Source: Rhodopirellula sp. SM50 (lineage in GTDB: Bacteria > Planctomycetota > Planctomycetia > Pirellulales > Pirellulaceae). Taken from it: a stretch of DNA of 64,000 nt. The notes under the pieces were generated by a model, which was not told the DNA's origin, made no database searches, and saw nothing but the letters and a program-made list of their open reading frames with translations. The DNA lies in assembly GCF_002289565.1 (NCBI RefSeq), contig NZ_NTFY01000003.1, positions 1 through 64,000 of the forward strand. The letters run 5' to 3'. The position numbers and the translations under genes were made by a program. This document shows positions 26,107 through 34,810 of this stretch, in pieces; position 1 is the first letter of the stretch, and every line of letters begins with the position of its first letter.

Positions 26107-27417
26107 ATGGGCAAATTCACGCAAACGCTAAAGCTGGGCTTCAAAAGTTTGATGGTCCAGAAGCTGCGTTCGGCGCTCGCAGCGTTGGGGATCTTCATCG
26201 GCACGACGACCGTGATCTGGTTAGTCGCGATGGGCGAAGGCGTCAGCTATGACGCCCAGCAACAGATTTTGCAACTAGGCGCGAAGAACATCATCGTCCG
26301 CACCATCGAGCCGCGATCGAGCGAAGATGCCGACGAACGCGTCAAGACCTATGGCGTCACCCGGGCCGACTATCGCCGCATTCTGTCCAATGTGCCGACG
26401 ATCGAAACGTCGGTGCCGATCCGCGAACTGCGTCGCGAATTCATGGTCCGTGGACGGCGGGTGGACGCCAAGTTGGTCGGATGCACGCCGGAACACTTGC
26501 AGCTGAACCGATTGGAGATCGCCCGTGGGCGGTGGATCAATGAACGGGATGACCGCGAAAACGTGGTCGTCCTGGCCGACGGAACAGCCAAGCGGTTGTT
26601 CCCCCAGGAAGATCCGATCGGCCAGAAAGTGCGCGTCGAAAGTGATGTCTACCGGGTGATCGGGCAAACCAAACCACGCGAAGCGTCCGCCGCGGTCGGC
26701 GGGTCGCTCGATGCGCGTGAATACAGCAGCGACGCCTACATCCCGCTGAAAACGTTCCAGCATCGGGTGGGCGATCAAATCATGACGCGGACCGGTGAGG
26801 GGTTTAATTTCAAGGGTGAGATCGTCGAATTGACGCAGATCACGTTGTCGGTGCGTGACATCAAAGACGTCGACGTCACCGCCGCGATCGTCAAGCACTT
26901 GTTGGAAACCTATCACGAGCAAGAAGACTTTGCGGTCGTCGTGCCCAAGGAACTGTTGCGTCAGGCCGAACGAACACGCACGATGTTCAACGTCTTGTTG
27001 GTGGTCATCGCGGGGATCTCGTTGTTGGTCGGCGGGATCGGGATCATGAACATCATGTTGGCGACGGTGACCGAACGGACACGTGAGATCGGGATCCGCC
27101 GGGCGTTGGGGGCCAGACGCATCGACATCATTCAACAATTCTTGACCGAGACGCTGGTGTTGACCGGAAGCGGTGGTCTGTTGGGCGTGCTGTGCGGGCT
27201 GCTGTGCGGGCCGATCTTTCGCGGCCTACGATCCATCGTGGCAACCGTTTCGCCGGACATCTTGCCCGAGATCGTTTATACTCTCGAGCCTCGAATTGCG
27301 TTGTGGTCGGTGCTGTTGTCGCTGTTTATCTCGCTCGGCGTGGGATTGATTTTTGGGGTCTATCCGGCGCGGCGCGCGGCGTACATGAGCCCGATCGAAG
27401 CCCTGCGTCATGAATAG
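26107..27417 (+). CDS. MacB-like ABC transporter permease (no fused ATPase)
   Basis: A 436-residue permease of the MacB/FtsX type. TM1 lies at ~18-42 (LRSALAALGIFIGTTTVIWLVAMGEG), then the large periplasmic MacB-type domain (~45-285), and three C-terminal TMs with the signature GIGIMNIMLATVTERTREIGIRRALGARRIDI. E. coli MacB carries an N-terminal ATPase; here there is none, and no ABC ATPase is found in the flanking genes, so the nucleotide-binding subunit must come from elsewhere. Such transporters move toxins, peptides or lipoproteins by mechanotransmission rather than direct membrane translocation. It ends 8 bp before a small membrane protein gene. Confidence 0.82.
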   Translation: MGKFTQTLKLGFKSLMVQKLRSALAALGIFIGTTTVIWLVAMGEGVSYDAQQQILQLGAKNIIVRTIEPRSSEDADERVKTYGVTRADYRRILSNVPTIETSVPIRELRREFMVRGRRVDAKLVGCTPEHLQLNRLEIARGRWINERDDRENVVVLADGTAKRLFPQEDPIGQKVRVESDVYRVIGQTKPREASAAVGGSLDAREYSSDAYIPLKTFQHRVGDQIMTRTGEGFNFKGEIVELTQITLSVRDIKDVDVTAAIVKHLLETYHEQEDFAVVVPKELLRQAERTRTMFNVLLVVIAGISLLVGGIGIMNIMLATVTERTREIGIRRALGARRIDIIQQFLTETLVLTGSGGLLGVLCGLLCGPIFRGLRSIVATVSPDILPEIVYTLEPRIALWSVLLSLFISLGVGLIFGVYPARRAAYMSPIEALRHE

Positions 27418-27425
27418 CCATTGAG

Positions 27426-27884
27426 ATGGTATCGGAAATCAACCCCTACGCGGCGCCGCAGAGTGCTCCGGAACGACCGCCGCCGCTGCCGAGCGATCTC
27501 GGGAGTCGAAGATTGCGATTTGCGGTCGGGTTTGCCGCGTTGTTGATGACGGGATCGCTGCTCGCGTCGGCATGCGCGGTTTATGATATCGAGTCGATTG
27601 TGGTCAGCGGTCCGTTGTTGTCGGTGTGCGCGATCATTCTTGCCGTCCTTTCGATTCGGCCTGGACTGCGCGGGTTTTGGATCCTCAGCGCGTCGATGAT
27701 CGCAATGACGATCGGTTGTTTTCTGACGATCCTTTTGCTGAGCTGGAGTCCCGGGGACGCACAGACCCCGATCGGAGCGGCAACGGTCGTGTTTGCGATC
27801 GTGATCCAGGCGGGATGGATCATCGTGGGGAGTGTTCGCAATCGAGAGAAGCAGTTCGAGTTGCAGTGGCGAGCGGAGGGCTGA
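27426..27884 (+). CDS. small four-helix membrane protein, NPYAAP N-terminus
   Basis: A 152-residue protein starting MVSEINPYAAPQSAPERPPP. This NPY(A/Q)(A/S)P opening with a Pro-rich tail is common to many small planctomycete membrane proteins. Four hydrophobic segments follow (about 33-55, 58-78, 85-108 and 118-138). No functional motif is recognised. The 8-bp gap to the MacB-like permease suggests one transcript, so it could be an accessory of that transporter, but this is inference from position only. Confidence 0.6.
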   Translation: MVSEINPYAAPQSAPERPPPLPSDLGSRRLRFAVGFAALLMTGSLLASACAVYDIESIVVSGPLLSVCAIILAVLSIRPGLRGFWILSASMIAMTIGCFLTILLLSWSPGDAQTPIGAATVVFAIVIQAGWIIVGSVRNREKQFELQWRAEG

Positions 27885-27988
27885 TCAATCCGTAAGGTCA
27901 CGCAGTTGACGCCGGCATCGGGATGCACGAGCAATCACGTGACATTTGGCGAAGGGCTCGAACGGATCCTGTGCGACCGAGTCGGAAT

Positions 27989-28603
27989 TCAGTTCCCCAC
28001 GACGACTCGATTGTCGACTTGGTTGACGCCGGGTTCCAATCGCATCAGCAATTCACTCATGCGGCGATCTTTCTCGCTGGCGACAGAGCCGGTCAGGACT
28101 GCGGTGTTCCCGTCCATGGTGACGTTGACGCCAGGGATGCGACTGCTGTGCGGTAGACGCCTCAAGAGCTGCCGCGCGGATTGCTGGATTTCGGTGACCG
28201 GCCGCGGTGGCACCTCGATCCCGGATCGCAGTCGGACACGGATGATCGGTTTTTGAGTGGACGTGCCTTGGCCTCCGAAGGCCCCGCCGAGTGCGCCGAA
28301 CAATCCTCCCAATCCACCGCCACCGAAGCCGCCGCCACCGGCCCCGCCGGCGGTTCGTCCGGCCGTTCCGCCGGCTTCTGCGACCACACCAAAGCCCTGG
28401 GTAGCGGCCGTGCCGATCGAGTCGCCTCGTTCGACTCCTTCGAACACACTCAAGTCCGGCTCGGCACCTTGGAACTGCGTCCCGCCGGTGTCTTCGGCCC
28501 CATCCTGCGCTTGCGCGGATCCACCGCTGGCGGCGAAAACGGCGGCCAGCAAAACGATCGAGAGCGAACGACACAACCGAGTGATTCGATTCGGTGAGAC
28601 CAT
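27989..28603 (-). CDS. secreted BON-domain protein
   Basis: A 204-residue exported protein: signal peptide (LSIVLLAAVFAASGGSAQAQ), an acidic segment, a Gly-rich stretch (~85-112, repeated GGG with Leu/Phe), then a BON domain (~135-204) with the typical VNVTMDGNTAVLTGSVASEKDRRMSELLMRLEPGVNQVDNRVVV. BON domains bind membranes or phospholipids and stabilise envelope structures. The ATG at 28603 is the natural start for the signal peptide. It is divergent from the large secreted protein at 28905; a functional link is not evident. Confidence 0.75.
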   Translation of the reverse strand: MVSPNRITRLCRSLSIVLLAAVFAASGGSAQAQDGAEDTGGTQFQGAEPDLSVFEGVERGDSIGTAATQGFGVVAEAGGTAGRTAGGAGGGGFGGGGLGGLFGALGGAFGGQGTSTQKPIIRVRLRSGIEVPPRPVTEIQQSARQLLRRLPHSSRIPGVNVTMDGNTAVLTGSVASEKDRRMSELLMRLEPGVNQVDNRVVVGN

Positions 28604-28904
28604 GACGGAACCTTGGACAAAAGATGGGCAACCAGATTTATTGATCTGTTACGTTAGTCTAACCATCGGCGCCTCCAAACGTTTCGGTTTCTGCCGAGTA
28701 CACTTCGTGGGTTGCCAACCAAGATCGAGCCCGGAGAATCGAATCATCCGTCATGTCCAGCCCGCACTTGCCTGTCGGCGACGGTGCATGGGGTGGCGAC
28801 CGGGCCGGCTGGACTGCAACGGCTGTCGTTTGCCCTGAAACCGTTTTTCCCCATTTCGAACGACTTCACGGGCGTTTTTCTCCCTTCTACCTAAGACGAA
28901 ATCG
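28604..28904. other. intergenic region between divergent genes
   Basis: About 300 bp between the BON protein and the DUF3352-like protein. It must hold both promoters. No strong hexamers, repeats or RNA-like structure were recognised. Confidence 0.4.
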
Positions 28905-30833
28905 ATGTCGATCTCTTCTCCCGTCTCCGTTTTTCGCGCCACCGTGCCGGTGTTCGCATCGGCATGTGTTTGTTTGATGTTGGCTGCCGCTCCGGTTTCC
29001 GCGGCCGATGGCGGCAAGCCGGGCGCGGACGACGCCCCCGGTGCACCCCGTTTGTTACCAAGTGATACACTCGTCTACATCCGGCTGGACAGTGCCGATG
29101 ACTTGCGGAAGCAGATGGACAAGACGTCGATCGGCAGGATGATCAACGACCCCAAAATGAGGCCGTTTGCGGATCAGTTCTACGCGACCGCGCGCGACCT
29201 GTTCGATCAAATCAGCGATCGGGTCGGCGTCAATCTGGATGAGTTGCTGGCGATTCCGCACGGCCAGGTGGCGTTCGCGATCCACCCGGTCAAGCCGCTG
29301 GAGGAGGACGAAAAACCGGAGATTCAGGCCCGAGAAAACGAAGACCAAGACGCGGTGGAGCAGCGGCGGGAGCGTCAACGGCGACGAGAACAGTATTCGT
29401 TCGGCGGAACGTTGATCATCGATGCGGATAACAATATCGAACAACTGATGTCGATCGTCGAGCGATTCGAGGAGCAGGTCTTGCAAGGCCGGTACGTCCG
29501 ACGGACTCGGGAAATCGGATCGACCGAAGTCACCCGGTTGTTGCCTGGACGTGTTGGCCAGCAACCGATCGAGTTCTTTGAGAAAGACGGAACCTTGGTG
29601 ATCGGGGTCGGGCATTCGACTGCACAAGATGTGCTCAATCACTGGTTGGACAAAAACGATGAACCGACGTTGGCCGACAACGCGAAATTCGGAACGATCA
29701 TTTCACGTTGTATCGGTGCCGAAGACACTCGCCCCCAACTGACGTTTTTCGTCGATCCACACGCGATCGTCGATCGAATCATCAAGCGCAGCGGATCGTT
29801 GACGGCCGGCTTCATTTGGCCGGTGATCCAGGACCTGGGCGCAAATCGCATCGGCGGGATCGGCGGCAGTTCGTTTTCCGGCGGCGACGTGTTTGAGGGG
29901 ATCGCGCACTACCACATCAAAATCGATCCGCCGCGCGATGGGGTGTTGGGCGTGTTGCGGCCCGAAACCGGCGACACCACCCCGCCCAACTGGGTCCCCG
30001 ATTCCGTGGCCGGTTACACGTCGATCAATTGGGATTTTGAAAAAGCGTATGACAACGTCGGCAAGGTGATCGACAAACTGCAACAGCGGACCGACGCCTT
30101 GAAAAAATTCGCCGAGGCGCCGATCGAGCAACGTCTGGGCGTGAAACTTCGCGAAGATCTGCTGCAGAATATGACGGGCCGGCTGGTGCGCGTGACGTGG
30201 ATGGAAAAACCGATTCGCTTCAACAGCGGAGTCAACGTGCTGGCGATCGAAATCAAAGACGCGCTCAAAACCAAATCCAATCTGGCGCAGATCCGCGACC
30301 GCATGCCGAATCAAATGAAGGTCGATTCGATCAGCGGGCACGTCGTTTATCGGCTTCGTGGTCCCGGCGAAAATTTTCCACAGAACATGCGCCGTCCCGA
30401 ACCGAGTTTCATGATCTTGGGGAAATGGTTGATCTATGCCGACAGCACCCAATTCATGGAAAAGGCTGCGTTGGCTGATGCCGGCAACTTGCCGCGTCTG
30501 GTTGAATTGCCCGAATACGATTTGGTGGCGAGTGAATTGGGCGGCAAGCTGGATGGGGAATCGCCGTTTCTGTTGTCGTTCATCGACGGCGCCCAAGGGA
30601 TCCGCGTGATCTACGACTTGGCCAAAGACGAGAACTCACGCAACATGATTCGCCGCGCGGGAGAGAACAACATCGTGGCGCGAAAGTTCTCCGAGTTGCT
30701 CGATCAAAACGAGTTGCCACCGTTTTCGGAGTTCGAAAAGTATTTCGCACCGACCGGCTTTTTCGGATACGACGAGCCCGACGGGATTCACTTCGGGTTC
30801 TTCACCCTGCGGGCCGATCCGACCGACGATTGA
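28905..30833 (+). CDS. large secreted protein, DUF3352-like
   Basis: A 642-residue protein with a signal peptide (VFASACVCLMLAAAPVSAA) and an N-terminal segment LLPSDTLVYIRLDSADDLRKQMDKTSIGRMINDP that resembles planctomycete DUF3352-type proteins. A highly charged insert (EEDEKPEIQARENEDQDAVEQRRERQRRREQ, ~125-160) separates two beta/alpha modules. No catalytic motif is seen. A distant, longer protein of the same general style lies at 53848-57087. The function is unknown; the family is abundant in planctomycetes and may be part of the cell envelope. The gene is followed by a long 16-bp tandem array. Confidence 0.65.
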   Translation: MSISSPVSVFRATVPVFASACVCLMLAAAPVSAADGGKPGADDAPGAPRLLPSDTLVYIRLDSADDLRKQMDKTSIGRMINDPKMRPFADQFYATARDLFDQISDRVGVNLDELLAIPHGQVAFAIHPVKPLEEDEKPEIQARENEDQDAVEQRRERQRRREQYSFGGTLIIDADNNIEQLMSIVERFEEQVLQGRYVRRTREIGSTEVTRLLPGRVGQQPIEFFEKDGTLVIGVGHSTAQDVLNHWLDKNDEPTLADNAKFGTIISRCIGAEDTRPQLTFFVDPHAIVDRIIKRSGSLTAGFIWPVIQDLGANRIGGIGGSSFSGGDVFEGIAHYHIKIDPPRDGVLGVLRPETGDTTPPNWVPDSVAGYTSINWDFEKAYDNVGKVIDKLQQRTDALKKFAEAPIEQRLGVKLREDLLQNMTGRLVRVTWMEKPIRFNSGVNVLAIEIKDALKTKSNLAQIRDRMPNQMKVDSISGHVVYRLRGPGENFPQNMRRPEPSFMILGKWLIYADSTQFMEKAALADAGNLPRLVELPEYDLVASELGGKLDGESPFLLSFIDGAQGIRVIYDLAKDENSRNMIRRAGENNIVARKFSELLDQNELPPFSEFEKYFAPTGFFGYDEPDGIHFGFFTLRADPTDD

Positions 30834-30885
30834 CACGTTCCGCGGGGGCAAGCGTTGTGGTTCCCGTGCGAAGCGTCAGCGGAAA

Positions 30886-31130
30886 GATTGATTGGTCAAA
30901 AGATTGATTGGTCAAAAGATTGATTGGTCAAAAGATTGATTGGTCAAAAGATTGATTGGTCAAAAGATGAATTGGTCAAAAGATGAATTGGTCAAAAGAT
31001 GAATTGGTCAAAAGATGAATTGGTCAAAAGATGAATTGGTCAAAAGATGAATTGGTCAAAAGATGAATTGGTCAAAAGATGAATTGGTCAAAAGATGAAT
31101 TGGTCAAAAGATTGATTGGTCAAAAGATTG
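30886..31130. repeat. 16-bp tandem array, 15 full copies in two blocks
   Basis: Units of 16 bp: five copies of GATTGATTGGTCAAAA (30886-30965), nine copies of GATGAATTGGTCAAAA (30966-31109), one more of the first type (31110-31125) and a partial unit. The two variants differ at two adjacent positions and are segregated in blocks, which indicates expansion by duplication of already diverged units. There are no spacers. The motif TGGTCAAAA also appears inverted just downstream (TTTTTTGACCA near 31180-31205). The array lies between the convergent ends of the DUF3352-like gene and dnaB. Confidence 0.97.
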
Positions 31131-31329
31131 GGGGCTCCGTGGATGGCACACGGCTTGCGGGGAACCGTTGCTGAGATTTTTTGACCACCACATTTTTTGA
31201 CCATTTCTCGCAGCAAGAAGTCTCGGCCTTGCCGGCGACACGGATCCACGCCAGCGACGGGGCACGCGTTGCACCCCATTAGCGCGGACTTCAATCAGCA
31301 ATGGGTGATCCGGTGATGTCGGCGTCCAA

Positions 31330-32772
31330 TCAGAATCCGCCGGGCGCGGTGAACTCGGCGTAGTCGCTGAATTCATCGTGGTGTTCGGGGGCGCGGTTGC
31401 TGAACCGGGTGAAGTCGGATTCCCAGGTCAATTGCACGTCGCCGACCGGGCCGTTCCGCTGTTTGGCGATGATGATTTCGGCTTGCCCGGCGTACTGGGC
31501 GCGTTCTTCACCGCGATGGTAATACTCCTCGCGGTGGACGAACATCACGACGTCGGCGTCTTGCTCGATGGCCCCGGATTCACGCAAGTGGCTGAGCTTC
31601 GGGCGGTGGTCTTTGCTGTCTTCGGCCTGGCGATTCAATTGCGACAGGCACAACATCGGAACACCCAGTTCCCGCGCCATCCCTTTCAGGCGACGGGCGA
31701 TCTTTGCGACTTGTTCTTGACGGGGATCGCGCGAGTTATCCGGTTCGATCAGTTGCAAGTAGTCGATCACGATCAAACCGAGGCTGCCGTGCCGTCGTTT
31801 GATCCGCCGTGCGGCCGCGGCGATTTCACTGACCGTTCGGCTGGGGGAGTCATCGACGAAGAACGGCGCGGTGCTGATTTCGTTGGCTTTGTTGATCAAG
31901 CGGGTTTGATCCTCGGCGCTGATCGTTCCGTTTCGCAGGCGGTGACCGTTGACGCGGGCGAGTGAGCAGAGCATCCGGTCGGCCAATTCGATGCCTGACA
32001 TTTCCAAGCTGACAAACAGCACCGGTTGTCGCATTTCGATCGCGCCGTGTTCGGCGATATTCATCGCCAGCGCCGTTTTTCCCATCGACGGTCGGGCGGC
32101 CAGAATGATCAATTCGCCGTTGTGCAACCCGCCGGTCATGGTGTCGTAGTCGGCCAGACCGGTTTCGACGGTGCCGTCGGTGACTTCACCGCGCAAGCGG
32201 GCTTCCATGCGGTCCATCGCGGCGTGCAGCACATCGTTCATCGAGTGCAGGGAGTTGGACGAGCGTCCGTCCATGATCGAGAACACTTTCTGTTCCGCCT
32301 GAGCACACAGCTCTCGCGCGTCGCTGGCCTGGTCGTAGGCATCGCGGAGGATTTCGGTGCTGGCGTTGATCAGGTTCCGGTAGACCGCTTTTTCGGAAAC
32401 GATGCCGGCATAGTAGACCGCGTGTGCGGCGTTGGGTACGGAGTTGGAGAGCTTGGCCAGATACGCGGCCCCACCGATCTTGTCGAACTCGTCCGACGTT
32501 TTCAGCCGGGAAACGAGCAGCATCACATCGATCTTTTCGCCGTTGTCGTACATGTCACGCAAGTGCGTGTACAAGATCCGATTGGCATCGTCGTAAAAGT
32601 CGTCCGCTTTCAAAGACGCGGTGTCGTCACAGACTTCGGGCAACAGCAAGATGCTGCCCAGCACGCCCATTTCGGCCTCGAGATCATAGGGCGGCTGACG
32701 CTGAAGGATTTCGGCAGCCGAGAGCGGTTTCTTTTTCTTTTTGTCCCACGGACGTTCGTTCTGGTCAGCCAT
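31330..32772 (-). CDS. dnaB: replicative DNA helicase
   Basis: A 480-residue DnaB. The N-terminal collar domain (PPYDLEAEMGVLGSILLLPEV) is followed by the RecA-like helicase core: Walker A AARPSMGKTALAMNIA, LFVSLEMSGIELADRML, Walker B LGLIVIDYLQLI, and the C-terminal QLNRQAEDSKDHRPKLSHLRESGAIEQDADVVMFVHREEYY and IIIAKQRNGPVGDVQL. The Lys-rich start MADQNERPWDKKKKKPLSAAEILQRQ is a short extension; ATG at 32772 fits the family length. It unwinds DNA at replication forks and is loaded at the origin with DnaA. dnaA lies directly upstream on the same strand, separated by ~300 bp of 7-bp repeats. Confidence 0.95.
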   Translation of the reverse strand: MADQNERPWDKKKKKPLSAAEILQRQPPYDLEAEMGVLGSILLLPEVCDDTASLKADDFYDDANRILYTHLRDMYDNGEKIDVMLLVSRLKTSDEFDKIGGAAYLAKLSNSVPNAAHAVYYAGIVSEKAVYRNLINASTEILRDAYDQASDARELCAQAEQKVFSIMDGRSSNSLHSMNDVLHAAMDRMEARLRGEVTDGTVETGLADYDTMTGGLHNGELIILAARPSMGKTALAMNIAEHGAIEMRQPVLFVSLEMSGIELADRMLCSLARVNGHRLRNGTISAEDQTRLINKANEISTAPFFVDDSPSRTVSEIAAAARRIKRRHGSLGLIVIDYLQLIEPDNSRDPRQEQVAKIARRLKGMARELGVPMLCLSQLNRQAEDSKDHRPKLSHLRESGAIEQDADVVMFVHREEYYHRGEERAQYAGQAEIIIAKQRNGPVGDVQLTWESDFTRFSNRAPEHHDEFSDYAEFTAPGGF

Positions 32773-32881
32773 GAAGTTTCCGATCCCTGGAAGGTTTTGG
32801 AGAAGCAGCGGCAAAGTCCGCCGAGCGGGAGGCTAGGTCAGTGTCTGGTGTTTCGCCAAAAGTTTCAAGTTGCGGGCGTTA

Positions 32882-33077
32882 AGTTTCGAGTTTCGAGTTT
32901 CAAGTTTCACGTGAGTTGGCAGTTGGCAGAAAAATGGATGGTGGAAAACGAGAATCAGACAAGAAAATATCGGGTGGTTTCATAGAACCTGAAACCTGAA
33001 ACCTGAAACCTGAAACCTGAAACCTGAAACCTGAAACCTGAAACCTGAAACCTGAAACCTGAAACCTGAAACCTGAA
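32882..33077. repeat. two oppositely oriented 7-bp iteron-like arrays between dnaA and dnaB
   Basis: At 32987-33077 thirteen exact tandem copies of ACCTGAA (same phase as TGAAACC) run up to the dnaA stop codon. At 32882-32909 four copies of AGTTTCG/AGTTTCA lie in the opposite sense (complement TGAAACT). The two arrays are related and about 77 bp apart, so they could pair as a large imperfect hairpin. The dnaB promoter would have to lie in this region if dnaB is not transcribed from dnaA. Confidence 0.95.
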
Positions 33078-33079
33078 AC

Positions 33080-34786
33080 CTACCCCGTTTTCAGCATCGA
33101 TTCGATTCGGCGGATCGCTTCATCGGTTGAGAGGGCGGCTTGCCCCCTGCCGACGCTGCGTCCTGCATCGAGCCATTGGCGGACACGCTGATTGGCCAGG
33201 ATCGCGGTGCTGTGGCTGCGTCCCCCGAAGTGCCCGCCAATTTCGGAGTAGGCGCTGCTGGTCATTTCGCGGGCCAAGTACATCGCCAGCATTCGCGGTT
33301 CGGTGATGGACTTGGTTTGTGAACCCGACTGCAGCGATTTGGAATCCAACTGAAAGACTTTTTCGACGGCCCGTTCGATGGCGCTGAGCGTGATCGGGAC
33401 ACCGGAGGAGCGGAGCAGGTGGGCACCATGCTGACGGATTTGGTCCATCGAGGGCATTTGGCCGTGCATCCGTTGCAGCAGGGCGACCAGATTGACGATG
33501 CCGCTGAGCAGTCGGCCGTCACCGCCGGCGACCGACGCGATTTCTTGGAGCGTCGCGTCGGGCCAAGGGATCAAGCACCGTTCTTCGGCGTAGCGTGCGA
33601 GCAGTTGCGTGCGCGTCCGGGTGTCTAGCGATTCGACTTGGCAAACCAGCCCCGAAGCCAATCGTCCGGAAAGTTCTCCGCCCAGTCCATTGATCTCATT
33701 GGGCGACTTGGTTCCGGCAAACACCAGGGGTTTGCCGACTTCGGCAAGCATCTCGATGGTGTGGTGGAGTTCGCGAATCGTGGCCTTCTTTTCGACGAAG
33801 AATTGGATGTCGTCGATCAACAGCGCGTCGGCGTCACGAAAACGAGACCGAAAGGCGGGCAAGCAGTTTCCGTTGAGCGCCTTGATGAAGTCATTGGTGA
33901 ATTCTTCCGCGGACAGGTAAACGACCCGTCGCATGCGATGGAGACCGCGGAGTTTTCCGGCCACGGCGCTCAGCAAGTGCGTTTTGCCCGACCCAGGCGG
34001 TCCCCACAGGACCAAGGGCGACGCCAGACCGGGGCTTTCGATGGCCATTTTGCAGGCCGTCCGCGCCAACTCGTTGCACTGACCGCCGACAAAGTTCTCC
34101 CAACTGCATTCGCTTCGCGTGTTGGAGGCGTGTTTGGTCGTCTCGGCGGTCGATGGCTTGGCTGCTGCTTTTGTTGCCTGCGATGTGATCCCGCCGGAGA
34201 GCTCGCCAACGGCCGATGCCGTCGGTCGCGATGTCGTCGCGGTTCGTTTCGGCCGCGGTGACTTGCGTGAATCGGTGCCGTCTCGCAGGATCGCTTGCAG
34301 CGACTGGGTGCCCCGCGGCTTCCGCACGACGGACGCTGCGGCTGCTTTCGCCGCGGTTCGGCGTTCCTGTTGCACCGAGGGGGCGGGGCGGGACGCCGCG
34401 TTAGGCTCGCTAACGCCGGTGGCATCGCCGGCGCCGGTGGCATCGCCGGCGTCCCCTTCGGCAAACGGCAACTCGGCTTGGTGTTGGGGGCGATCCTCGA
34501 CATGGACCCTGACGGTCGTCGACGCTCCACAGGCCGATGCGGCGGCACCGCGCATCGCTGCCAGGTAGTGATTGCTCAAACGGTCGGCGGCGAACTGTCC
34601 GGCCGCGACGGCGACGATCGATCGCGAGGGGTCAGCGGGACTGGCAACGGCGTCAGCGGCTTCGAGAACAAAGCGAACGCCCGAGAACCAAATCTGGAAA
34701 CGCTCGTGCCCCACACGTTGCTTCAAAGCCTCCTTGAATGTCGCGATGACGTCCGAGTCATCGGTGCAGCCGTGCGGTGTGGACAT
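33080..34786 (-). CDS. dnaA: chromosomal replication initiator DnaA
   Basis: A 568-residue DnaA. Domain I (FKEALKQRVGHERFQIWFSGVRFVL, ~15-45) mediates oligomerisation and helicase loading. Domain II is an unusually long low-complexity linker (~110-225) rich in Ala, Thr, Lys and Arg, with an in-frame 18-bp duplication giving GDATGAGDATG. Domain III is the AAA+ core (LWGPPGSGKTHLL with Walker A at ~262-269, DADALLIDDIQFF). Domain IV is the DNA-binding helix-turn-helix (EMTSSAYSEIGGHFGGRSHSTAILANQRV). ATG 34786 gives the standard domain I; ATGs at 34807/34810 with GGAGG nearby are alternatives. The stop abuts the 7-bp array. Binds origin DnaA boxes and starts replication. Confidence 0.93.
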   Translation of the reverse strand: MSTPHGCTDDSDVIATFKEALKQRVGHERFQIWFSGVRFVLEAADAVASPADPSRSIVAVAAGQFAADRLSNHYLAAMRGAAASACGASTTVRVHVEDRPQHQAELPFAEGDAGDATGAGDATGVSEPNAASRPAPSVQQERRTAAKAAAASVVRKPRGTQSLQAILRDGTDSRKSPRPKRTATTSRPTASAVGELSGGITSQATKAAAKPSTAETTKHASNTRSECSWENFVGGQCNELARTACKMAIESPGLASPLVLWGPPGSGKTHLLSAVAGKLRGLHRMRRVVYLSAEEFTNDFIKALNGNCLPAFRSRFRDADALLIDDIQFFVEKKATIRELHHTIEMLAEVGKPLVFAGTKSPNEINGLGGELSGRLASGLVCQVESLDTRTRTQLLARYAEERCLIPWPDATLQEIASVAGGDGRLLSGIVNLVALLQRMHGQMPSMDQIRQHGAHLLRSSGVPITLSAIERAVEKVFQLDSKSLQSGSQTKSITEPRMLAMYLAREMTSSAYSEIGGHFGGRSHSTAILANQRVRQWLDAGRSVGRGQAALSTDEAIRRIESMLKTG

Positions 34787-34810
34787 ACCGGGAGCGCAGT
34801 CCTCCATCAT

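Noticed and set aside
28604-28904. Possible tRNA or structured RNA in the gap.
   Set aside because: No cloverleaf, CCA end or anticodon arm could be found by eye here or elsewhere in the window.
30886-31130. CRISPR-like array.
   Set aside because: Units are directly adjacent with no spacers, and no cas genes are nearby.
32987-33077. CRISPR or telomere-like repeat.
   Set aside because: A 7-bp direct array without spacers; better described as an iteron-like or minisatellite array.
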